Positions 1 to 6,777 of a DNA stretch of 10,169 nucleotides are shown here, piece by piece. A program made the translations under genes and the position numbers. The notes under the pieces were generated by a model. It did not search any database, had not been told where the DNA came from, and worked only from the letters and a program-made list of their open reading frames with translations. The stretch is from NCBI GenBank assembly GCA_014380255.1, contig JACMKG010000460.1:1-10169 (forward strand), in the 5' to 3' direction. Position 1 is the stretch's first letter. Each line of letters starts with the position of its first letter. The DNA is from Prolixibacteraceae bacterium (GTDB lineage: Bacteria > Bacteroidota > Bacteroidia > Bacteroidales > Prolixibacteraceae).

Positions 1-951
1 CTCTATCAATCTACCGGAGACATAAAATGGGAACAACAAGCACGTGCTTTTACTTCCAAAATCGAAAAGGAAAAGATGAATGGAGGTACTCATGACATGG
101 GATTTAAAATCTACTGTAGTTTTGGAAATGGTTACCGTCTGACAAACGATCCAGGCTACAAAGAAGTTATTATCCAGTCTGCCAAAACTCTTTCCACACG
201 TTTCAATCCAAAGGTAGGATGTATCCGTTCATGGGATCATAACAAGGATAAGTGGGACTATCCTGTTATTATTGACAACATGATGAATCTTGAACTCTTA
301 TTTGCGGCAACACACATGACAGGTGATTCTTCCTTCTATAAAATTGCTGTAAGCCATGCAAATACCACCATGCAAAACCATTTTCGTTCTGACTTTAGTA
401 GTTATCATGTAATTGATTACGACCCTATTACAGGTAATGTGACAAAAAGGAACACTCACCAGGGATTCAGTCATGAATCAGCATGGGCGCGCGGTCAAGC
501 TTGGGCCTTATATGGTTATACGATGTGTTATCGGGAAACAAAGAATCCGAAATATCTGGAATTGGCAGAAAAGATTGCCGGATTTATCTTAAATCATCCT
601 AATTTACCTGCTGACTTAGTTCCTTATTGGGATTTTAATGCATCAGGTATTCCCAATGAACCAAGGGATGCTTCTGCTGCATCTATTATAGCATCAGCAT
701 TCTATGAATTAAGCGCTTATTCTGAAAAAGGCAAGTATTACCGGGGGCTGGCTGATAAGATCATGGAAAACCTGACAACTGATTATCGTTCTTCATTAGG
801 CGAAAATAAAGGTTTTATTTTAGTGCACAGCACCGGCTCAAAACCGATGAATAGTGAGGTAGATGTTCCATTAAATTATGCTGACTATTATTACCTTGAA
901 GCCCTGTTTCGCTCGAAAAATAAAATCAAATATATGGTAAATATCAATTAA
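1..951 (+). CDS. GH88 unsaturated glucuronyl hydrolase, 5'-truncated by window edge
   Basis: The frame is open from base 1 and ends at TAA 949-951, giving 316 residues; the N-terminus, with any signal peptide, lies upstream of the window. The ATG at 76 is internal, because family-like sequence (LYQSTGDIKWEQQARAFTSK) precedes it. GH88 enzymes hydrate the 4,5-double bond of the unsaturated uronic acid left by polysaccharide lyases and so release it from the oligosaccharide end. Two conserved aspartates are visible: Asp32 of the visible part in THDMGF, and Asp92 in IIDNMMN. Their spacing of 60 is close to that of Asp88 and Asp149 in the Bacillus GL1 enzyme. The SHESAWARGQAWALYGY segment and FGNGYRLT are also typical of the (alpha/alpha)6 barrel. 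The downstream lyases fit this role. Family assignment is secure; the exact uronide and linkage are unknown. It is probably periplasmic, but the leader is not visible. Confidence 0.93.
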   Translation, partial: LYQSTGDIKWEQQARAFTSKIEKEKMNGGTHDMGFKIYCSFGNGYRLTNDPGYKEVIIQSAKTLSTRFNPKVGCIRSWDHNKDKWDYPVIIDNMMNLELLFAATHMTGDSSFYKIAVSHANTTMQNHFRSDFSSYHVIDYDPITGNVTKRNTHQGFSHESAWARGQAWALYGYTMCYRETKNPKYLELAEKIAGFILNHPNLPADLVPYWDFNASGIPNEPRDASAASIIASAFYELSAYSEKGKYYRGLADKIMENLTTDYRSSLGENKGFILVHSTGSKPMNSEVDVPLNYADYYYLEALFRSKNKIKYMVNIN

Positions 952-1059
952 GTTTTTGGAAAGCTTTGTTGTCGTATATAACGAACGAATGTTTTTTAAT
1001 TTTTAGATGTAAACTCCAGCTCATACGGCTGGCAGTCCACGACATGAAATTAGCCAATT

Positions 1060-1155
1060 CATTGCCACTGTCTGTACGGTGTCTGTACGGTGTCTGTACT
1101 ATTATGGCCTTTTTAGTACAGCATCAGTACAGACACAGTACAGACAGTGGCAATG
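1060..1155. repeat. Large imperfect inverted repeat built from six 9-mers at 11-bp spacing
   Basis: Arms at 1060-1101 and 1114-1155 pair over 42 positions with 5 mismatches around a 12-base loop. Each arm holds three copies of the same 9-mer. TGTCTGTAC occurs at 1069, 1080 and 1091 on the + strand, and its complement GTACAGACA at 1127 and 1138, with a degenerate copy GTACAGCAT at 1116. Spacing is exactly 11 bp within each arm. The element sits in the 313-bp gap between the GH88 gene and the next gene, so it could be a regulatory array, an extragenic palindrome of the REP/MITE kind, or a structured RNA that terminates or stabilises transcripts. The rest of the gap (952-1059 and 1156-1264) shows no gene and no promoter I can defend; T-rich stretches occur near 990-1005. 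Confidence 0.85.
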
Positions 1156-1264
1156 TGTGGGATAAGTACAGGAAAAGTAGCACCGGGGTTTACGGACAAA
1201 GAAATTACAATTATAGTGGAATTATAATCGTGCTTACAGGAGTAAAACCTATAAAACCAGATCA

Positions 1265-2722
1265 ATGAAAAAGAACTCACTCATAACTACTGTTTATTCT
1301 ATCCTGATTGCCTTGAATGCAACCTGCCAGATAGCCCCAACGGAATACCGAAAGGAAATCAACCAATATGGCATTACCTGGGAATTCGAAAAACCCATGC
1401 AAACAGGACAATTTGTTACAGGAGACTGGTGGGTGGTCGGGCCAGCTACCATTATAAAAATTACTCCTGAGCCTGGTCCCGTTTCGGTTGATCAATCGAA
1501 TATTAAAATCAATCACTGGAACGACACCAGCCTGAAAACAGATACGGCTATGCGAAATGGATCGGCAATCGTGCTTAAAGCCGGATACAGGCAAAGTTAT
1601 GATTCACGTGCAGGAGCTTTTGACCAGTCTGGATGCATAAAACTGCCATTGAAACTGGAGTCAAACCGATCACTGATCTCGTCGATTAGTAATTCAACCT
1701 TGCCAGTTGACAACTTCTGCAAAAAGATTCTCTGGGAGGGCGAATATAAATGTCAAACTGTAATGAAATCGGCCGCGGTATTAACTTGTTTGGATGCAAC
1801 TCCTCCAAAAGATGCGTTTCGGCCTCCCTACGTAGGTACGGATAAACCTATTTTCCTCACTCGGGATATTCTCTGGGATCTTCTGCCCAAACTTCATCCG
1901 GTGGGAGATATTCCTTCCTGGGAAGAATTTGAACGATCTTTCCAAAGGCCATGGCTTGATCATTTAATGAGTTGGTCTCAACAAGAACTGGTTCCCAACG
2001 AAAATCAACCCAACTACGGGCGCGAACATGCCCGATTAGTTTCCCTCGCCAGCTTAATGCTGTGTCTTGATGTTCCCCTTGAGCAAAAGGAAATACTAAC
2101 CATGGAGCTTATCCAACGCGGTATTGATTTGTATGGCATCGCTATGAATGGTGGCTATTGGAATGAAGGAGGAGGTCACTCCAGTGGCAGAAAATGGCCC
2201 ATTCTGTTCGCCAGTATTATGCTCGGTAATCCGAAACTAGCCCAACTACCAAAAACGGCCGTTTTCCACGAAGATACTCAAACATACTACGGAAAAGGAT
2301 GGTTTGGTCAGACGGTTTTATGGCAAATGATCACTCATCATGGCAATCGGGATCCCTATGAAGAAAAGTCTCCTGAACAGTGGGAAAAATGGGACAAGAC
2401 TTCAGAGAGCTACCGCGTTTGTTGCAATGCTGTAGCCTGGACTGGAACTGCATTAGCTGCCCGTTACATGAAAGCCATCAGGCTTTGGGGACACGATGCA
2501 CATTTCGATTACATAGAACGGTGGATGCGTGAAGACGATCCATACAAGGAGGCCCGGGGGAAATATCCTCGTCCGGGAATGGAAACAAATACATTCGATC
2601 CGTTTGTAACAGCTATGTGGAAAACCCACCGAAAGAATGCTCCGGAACAGGAAATGTCAGGCATTGATCAAAAATGGATTTGGCAGGGAAAACAAGGTGT
2701 TTGGATTCCCAATGTACACTGA
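1265..2722 (+). CDS. Secreted protein of unrecognised family, candidate polysaccharide-acting enzyme
   Basis: This 485-residue protein has a basic N-terminus (MKKN), a hydrophobic core to about residue 18 and a likely cleavage site near Cys21 (NATCQIA). The Cys lacks a convincing lipobox, so type I export is more likely than a lipoprotein. I do not recognise a named family. About residues 33-70 hold a compact segment rich in Trp and Gly (YGITWEF, GQFVTGDWWVVGP) that looks like a small beta domain. From about 180 to the end the protein is helical and Trp-rich, as in (alpha/alpha) toroid lyases and hydrolases. Conserved-looking polar motifs are NYGREHARL (250-258), GGYWNEGGGHSSGRKWP (296-312, with Glu301, His305, Arg309) and YRVCCNAVAW (383-392). 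The position between GH88 and lyase genes suggests a role on the same glycan, but catalysis is only inferred. The 5' leader has CTATAAAACCA five bases before the ATG, as at the 9315 gene. Confidence 0.85.
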   Translation: MKKNSLITTVYSILIALNATCQIAPTEYRKEINQYGITWEFEKPMQTGQFVTGDWWVVGPATIIKITPEPGPVSVDQSNIKINHWNDTSLKTDTAMRNGSAIVLKAGYRQSYDSRAGAFDQSGCIKLPLKLESNRSLISSISNSTLPVDNFCKKILWEGEYKCQTVMKSAAVLTCLDATPPKDAFRPPYVGTDKPIFLTRDILWDLLPKLHPVGDIPSWEEFERSFQRPWLDHLMSWSQQELVPNENQPNYGREHARLVSLASLMLCLDVPLEQKEILTMELIQRGIDLYGIAMNGGYWNEGGGHSSGRKWPILFASIMLGNPKLAQLPKTAVFHEDTQTYYGKGWFGQTVLWQMITHHGNRDPYEEKSPEQWEKWDKTSESYRVCCNAVAWTGTALAARYMKAIRLWGHDAHFDYIERWMREDDPYKEARGKYPRPGMETNTFDPFVTAMWKTHRKNAPEQEMSGIDQKWIWQGKQGVWIPNVH

Positions 2723-2724
2723 GC

Positions 2725-2763
2725 ATACTGAGCAGGTGACTAAGAATGTCACCTGCTCAGTAT
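2725..2763 (+). terminator. Perfect 16-bp hairpin after the unknown-family gene
   Basis: ATACTGAGCAGGTGAC (2725-2740) and its exact complement (2748-2763) enclose the 7-base loop TAAGAAT. It starts two bases after the TGA stop of the upstream gene. Only a weak T-rich tail follows (CTTTC), so it may be a partial terminator or a 3' stabilising structure that lets some transcription continue into the next gene, 37 bases further on. Confidence 0.7.
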
Positions 2764-2800
2764 CTTTCAATGAATAATATTTTAAATAAACTAACTTGCA

Positions 2801-3886
2801 ATGAAACAAAATCTTATCATCTGTCTGACTATTTTTAGTTTCCTTTTTCATTATTCCACATACGCCTACCAACATCCCGGGGGAATGCATACGGCCCAAC
2901 AAATTAAATCGGTAAAAAAACTCATCCGGATTAAAAGCCAGCCTAGCTTTGATGCCTATCAGCAATTGATTGGCAAAGCTGATTCAGCCGCATGGCATGA
3001 ACATCATGCACTGGTTGATTTTTCCGTACCTGGGTATTACATCGATCCAGCTACTCACCGCAAAAATTCATCAGGGTTCCAATCCGATTCATTCGATGCC
3101 TATGCCTGCGCACTCGCCTGGCAGTTATCGGGTGACAAAAAATATGCTGAAAGGTCGCTTGAATTTCTGATGGCCTGGGCTAACATGAATCAAAAATATT
3201 CCGAATATGACGGAGCATTGGTGATGGCTTATTCGGGAACGGCCATGATCATGGCTGGCGAACTGCTGCTTACCTATAAAAAATGGAATGCTGCTGACCG
3301 TGAAAAATACTTTTCATGGGTTAGAAATGTTTATTTGAAATCCTGTACCGAAATTAGAACCCGGAAAAACAATTGGGCCGACTGGGGACGATTTGGATCC
3401 GTACTTTGTGCCCAATTGCTCGACAATGATGCGGAAATGGCAGAGAATATCAGGCTAATCAAAAGTGACCTGTTTCACAAAATAGCTGATGATGGGCATA
3501 TGCCTGAAGAGACACGCCGTGAAAAAAACGGCATTTGGTATACCTATTTCTCACTGGCGCCCATTACCGCCTCTATGTATGTCGTTTATAATTCTACCGG
3601 TGAAAACTTGTTTGCACTAAAAGAAGGAGACCGCTCTGTTCTAAAAGCATTGGATTACCTGTTTTATTTCAACCAACATCCAAATGAATGGAAATGGTAC
3701 AAAGATCCAAATCTAGGATCTCCAACCAGCTGGCCGGGAAACTTGCTGGAGGCCATGGCTGGCATTTACGGGGTTCCTGAGTATGCCCGATATGTTGAAA
3801 AAAGCCGTCCGCTTTGTTATCCAAAACATCATTTTGCATGGTCATTTCCAACCTTAATGCCGGCAAAACTTAACTTTACCAAATAA
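2801..3886 (+). CDS. Secreted alginate_lyase-family (PF05426-like) polysaccharide lyase homologue
   Basis: This 361-residue protein has a Sec signal peptide, probably cut after Ala22 (STYA/YQHP). The rest reads as an (alpha/alpha) toroid of the alginate lyase superfamily that includes PL5 and PL38. Landmarks are SFDAYACALAWQLSGDKKYA, the NNW motif (Asn190, Asn191, Trp192) and GHMPEETRREKNGIWYTYF (232-250). In PL5 enzymes the catalytic set is His192, Arg239 and Tyr246; here the aligned-looking positions are Trp192, Arg240 and Tyr247, so Arg and Tyr keep their spacing of 7 but the His is Trp. Such a protein could be a lyase using another base, or a non-catalytic glycan binder. Substrate (alginate, glucuronan or other uronan) is not determined. 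It follows the hairpin by 37 bases, and the GH29 stub starts 9 bases after its stop, so these lie in one transcriptional direction. Confidence 0.82.
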   Translation: MKQNLIICLTIFSFLFHYSTYAYQHPGGMHTAQQIKSVKKLIRIKSQPSFDAYQQLIGKADSAAWHEHHALVDFSVPGYYIDPATHRKNSSGFQSDSFDAYACALAWQLSGDKKYAERSLEFLMAWANMNQKYSEYDGALVMAYSGTAMIMAGELLLTYKKWNAADREKYFSWVRNVYLKSCTEIRTRKNNWADWGRFGSVLCAQLLDNDAEMAENIRLIKSDLFHKIADDGHMPEETRREKNGIWYTYFSLAPITASMYVVYNSTGENLFALKEGDRSVLKALDYLFYFNQHPNEWKWYKDPNLGSPTSWPGNLLEAMAGIYGVPEYARYVEKSRPLCYPKHHFAWSFPTLMPAKLNFTK

Positions 3887-3895
3887 TCCTCTGCC

Positions 3896-4027
3896 ATGAA
3901 ACGATTCCTGCTTTTGCTGATCTTTGTTTCTTTGATTACTCAGACCATTCAGGCCCAAAACGATCCTGCACGTGATGTAAGGATGAACGGATGGCGGGAA
4001 GATCGTTTGGGGATGTTTACTCATTAA
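3896..4027 (+). pseudogene. Remnant of a GH29 alpha-L-fucosidase: signal peptide plus first motif only
   Basis: A 43-codon reading frame starts at ATG 3896, nine bases after the previous stop. It encodes a clear signal peptide (MKRFLLLLIFVSLITQTIQA) followed by ARDVRMNGWREDRLGMFTH and TAA. GH29 fucosidases of about 450-600 residues begin with such a leader and then the motif W-x-x-x-R-F/L-G-M-F-x-H-W-G. Here the frame ends exactly after the His of that motif, and 12 bases later the GH95 gene begins. No other frame between 4028 and 4040 can continue it. I read this as the 5' end of a lost fucosidase, left after a deletion that joined it to the GH95 leader. The family call rests on a short motif, so it is less secure than the other calls. 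Confidence 0.72.
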
Positions 4028-4039
4028 AACTTCTGCGCT

Positions 4040-6580
4040 ATGAAAATAATTAAACTTATACTTTTCTTATGCTTTGCCATCTCTTCAATAACGCTTCAGG
4101 CAAAAGAAAAAGAACAATTACTTCAGCTTTGGTATAACCGCCCCGCAAGCGTTTGGGAAGAAGCTCTACCTTTAGGCAATGGTACCACAGGTGCAATGGT
4201 TTTTGGTGGCATTAATCGGGAGCAATATGCCTTAAACGATCATACACTATGGTCTGGGTATCCTAATGCGGGTAATAAGCCCTTAGGCCCTCAGATTTTA
4301 CCAAAAGTAAGGGAGGCGATATTTGTCGGTGACTATGAAAAAGCTGCATTGCTCTGGAAAGGTATGCATGGCCCGTATTCACAAAGATACCTTACCATGG
4401 GAAACCTCAAGCTGCAGTTTAATTTTGCCGACACTGTGGTCGAAAATTACGTTCGTAAGCTCGATCTTAACAGTGCAACCTCTACAGTGATGTTCAAAAA
4501 GGATAAGGTTGATTATAAACGCGAATCGTTTACCAGCTTTCCTGATCAGGTGATGGTAGTAAAACTTTCTGCTTCCCACAAAGGGAAAATTTCGTTTGAT
4601 GCTCTACTGTCCTCTCAGCTTCAATACACTGTTCAGGTTATCTCTCCAGGATATTTAGTGCTTAAAGGAAAAGCGCCCAAACATGTAGCTCACCGCCCGG
4701 AAGAGAAGCAGCAAATTGTTTACGATGGGCCCGGGGGAGAAGGGATGACTTTTGAAATTCATCTAAAGGTGATTGCCAGGGGTGGTAAACTTGTCTCAAC
4801 AGAGAATTCTGTAGGTGTAAAAGATGCTGATGAAGTGGTACTGCTTATGACTGAAGCTACCAGTTTTAATGGGTTCAATAAGTCGCCAGTATTGGAAGGA
4901 AAAAACCCTTCAGAATTGGCAATCCGTAAAATGAAGGCTGCATTGGCTTTGTCATATACTGACTTATTGAATCGCCATTTGAATGATTATAAAAACTTAT
5001 TTGATCGGGTGACTCTGGATCTTGGGATGGGACAAAAAAATATCCCTACTGATGAGCGTATGTTACTGTATAATAAAGGGGAAATCGACAATGGATTGGT
5101 GTCCCTGTATTTTCAATATGGGCGCTACCTGATGATTTCAGCTTCCAGGCCAGGCACGCCTCCTTCAAACTTACAAGGGATATGGAACCGACATGTGCAG
5201 CCTCCATGGGGAAGCAATTACACGGTCAATATCAATACCCAGATGAATTACTGGCCTGCTGAGGTGACGAACTTGTCGGAATGCCACGAGCCTTTATTTA
5301 ATTTCATGGAAGAATTAGCCATTAATGGAGCTGTAACAGCCAAAACCAACTATGGGATACAATCGGGTTGGGTGGTACACCACAACTCGGATATATGGGC
5401 TAAAACGTCTCCTGCGGGAGGCGAAGACTGGGACCCTCGCGGAGCTCCCAAATGGTCGGCCTGGCCAATGGGCGGGGCCTGGTTTTGCCGCCATTTATGG
5501 GAACATTACCAATATACAGGCGATCGTGTTTTCCTGGAAAAGAAAGCCTGGCCCTTAATGAAAGGTGCCGCTGAATTTTTGTTGTCATGGTTAGTTGAAG
5601 ATAAAAATGGATTGCTGGTTACCAATCCTGCTACTTCTCCTGAAAATGTTTTCAAAGTGGATGGTAAGACTTACGAAATCTCTATGGGAAGCACCATGGA
5701 TATGTCAATTACCCGCGAATTGTTTTCCAATTGCTTGCAGGCAGCGCGCGAATTGAATACTGATAAAGAGTTTGCTGCAAGAATCGAACAGGCCCTACCT
5801 CGTCTATACCCCTTTCATATCGGTCAGTATGGCCAAATTCAGGAATGGTTCAATGATGTGGATGATCCGAAAGATACACACCGGCACATTTCACACCTTT
5901 TTAGTCTTTACCCCGGTAACCAAATTACTCCGGATTATACTCCTGAACTTGCAAAAGCGGCCAAACAAACATTGTTACACCGAGGTGATGAAAGTACAGG
6001 CTGGTCAATGGCTTGGAAAGTAAACTGGTGGGCCCGCCTGAAAGATGGTAACCATGCCCTGAAAATATTGAAAGATGGTCTCAAATATATTGGCTCCAAG
6101 ACGGAAGTAATGGGCGGCGGGGGATCGTATGCCAATTTGTTTTGTGCGCATCCGCCATTTCAGATTGATGGTAATTTTGGCGGAACTGCTGGCATTGCCG
6201 AAATGCTCATGCAAAGCCACGAAGGATATATTCATCTGCTTCCGGCTCTTCCAACTGAATGGCCAACAGGTGAAATCAAAGGATTGGTAGCACGGGGAGG
6301 TTTTGTGATCGACCTGAGATGGGACAAGGGTATACTTACTGAAGCCATCATCTTTTCTAAATTAGGTGGAAACTGCCGGATAAAAACCGACAGAGAACTG
6401 GCTTGCAGGGATGTAAAACTTGAAGAAGCTTCTACCAAAAATAGAAACCCTTTGCAAGTGCAACCTGATGGAGTAGAATTCAGAAATAATTCGAAAACCA
6501 CACCGGTAGATCTGACTTTGCCAAAAGGGAGAATTTTAGAATTTCAAACAGTTGCAGGGAAAACCTATCACTTGAAATGA
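4040..6580 (+). CDS. GH95 alpha-L-fucosidase (or alpha-L-galactosidase), secreted
   Basis: This 846-residue protein, of ordinary length for the family, has a signal peptide probably cut after Ala21 (TLQA/KEKE). It opens with the GH95 signature LWYNRPASVWEEALPLGNG (30-48) in an N-terminal beta-sandwich to about residue 270. An (alpha/alpha)6 catalytic barrel follows (about 320-720), then a C-terminal beta domain. Candidate active-site residues, by analogy with Bifidobacterium AfcA (Asn421, Asn423, Glu566, Asp766), are Asn397 and Asn399 in NINTQMNYWP, Glu535 in SPEN and Asp710 in IDGNFGG. The family is inverting and cleaves terminal alpha-1,2-linked L-fucose; some members prefer L-galactose, and this cannot be settled by eye. 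It lies between two gene stubs: the GH29 remnant ends 12 bases upstream, and a signal-peptide stub starts with ATGA overlapping its stop. It is probably periplasmic and trims fucose-like branches so that lyases can reach the backbone. Confidence 0.95.
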   Translation: MKIIKLILFLCFAISSITLQAKEKEQLLQLWYNRPASVWEEALPLGNGTTGAMVFGGINREQYALNDHTLWSGYPNAGNKPLGPQILPKVREAIFVGDYEKAALLWKGMHGPYSQRYLTMGNLKLQFNFADTVVENYVRKLDLNSATSTVMFKKDKVDYKRESFTSFPDQVMVVKLSASHKGKISFDALLSSQLQYTVQVISPGYLVLKGKAPKHVAHRPEEKQQIVYDGPGGEGMTFEIHLKVIARGGKLVSTENSVGVKDADEVVLLMTEATSFNGFNKSPVLEGKNPSELAIRKMKAALALSYTDLLNRHLNDYKNLFDRVTLDLGMGQKNIPTDERMLLYNKGEIDNGLVSLYFQYGRYLMISASRPGTPPSNLQGIWNRHVQPPWGSNYTVNINTQMNYWPAEVTNLSECHEPLFNFMEELAINGAVTAKTNYGIQSGWVVHHNSDIWAKTSPAGGEDWDPRGAPKWSAWPMGGAWFCRHLWEHYQYTGDRVFLEKKAWPLMKGAAEFLLSWLVEDKNGLLVTNPATSPENVFKVDGKTYEISMGSTMDMSITRELFSNCLQAARELNTDKEFAARIEQALPRLYPFHIGQYGQIQEWFNDVDDPKDTHRHISHLFSLYPGNQITPDYTPELAKAAKQTLLHRGDESTGWSMAWKVNWWARLKDGNHALKILKDGLKYIGSKTEVMGGGGSYANLFCAHPPFQIDGNFGGTAGIAEMLMQSHEGYIHLLPALPTEWPTGEIKGLVARGGFVIDLRWDKGILTEAIIFSKLGGNCRIKTDRELACRDVKLEEASTKNRNPLQVQPDGVEFRNNSKTTPVDLTLPKGRILEFQTVAGKTYHLK

Positions 6581-6666
6581 TCGTGAACATGCCTAATAGG
6601 TCATTCCTTTTATTTGCCTGCATCCTGAGCTTTTCACTGGTGAGCTTTTCGCTCAACCCCGGATGA
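6577..6666 (+). pseudogene. Signal-peptide-only stub of a lost secreted protein
   Basis: ATG 6577 overlaps the GH95 stop (ATGA), with a second in-frame ATG at 6589. The 29 codons encode a hydrophobic leader (RSFLLFACILSFSLVSF) and end at TGA 6664-6666 just after it. In the same frame beyond the TGA another 24 codons stay open (EQVVSDIRESAVETPDQFDL...) before TAA near 6739-6741, so a point stop or frameshift in a longer gene is possible. The family of the lost gene cannot be recognised. A 9-base repeat, GAGCTTTTC at 6627 and 6642, encodes the repeated SFSL in the leader. The rest of the gap to 6778 shows nothing else I can support. A genuine tiny protein translated by coupling to GH95 is a less likely reading. 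Confidence 0.5.
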
Positions 6667-6777
6667 GAACAGGTGGTTTCGGATATCCGGGAATCGGCTG
6701 TTGAAACTCCTGATCAGTTTGACTTGATATTGGTACTGTAACTTGAAAAATGATGACTAACTTATAATCTGATAAAG

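Noticed and set aside
1016..1032. Small 5-bp hairpin (CCAGC/GCTGG) after GH88
   Set aside because: The stem is too short and has no T-run after it, so it does not support a terminator call.
1069..1146. CRISPR-like short repeats
   Set aside because: The units are 9-11 bp with no spacers and switch orientation at the centre, which fits an inverted repeat and not a CRISPR array.
966..1268. 100-codon + strand frame between GH88 and the unknown-family gene
   Set aside because: It starts at TTG, runs straight through the inverted repeat, has no recognisable protein features and overlaps the next gene's start; its openness is best explained by the repeat lacking stops in this frame.
1325..1330. 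Lipoprotein cleavage at Cys21 of the unknown-family protein
   Set aside because: The residues before the Cys (N-A-T) do not match a normal lipobox, so a type I signal peptide is the safer reading.
2757..2771. TATCTTTC as a Bacteroidota -7 promoter box (TAnnTTTG)
   Set aside because: The last base differs, no matching -33 element is visible, and the site overlaps the hairpin arm.
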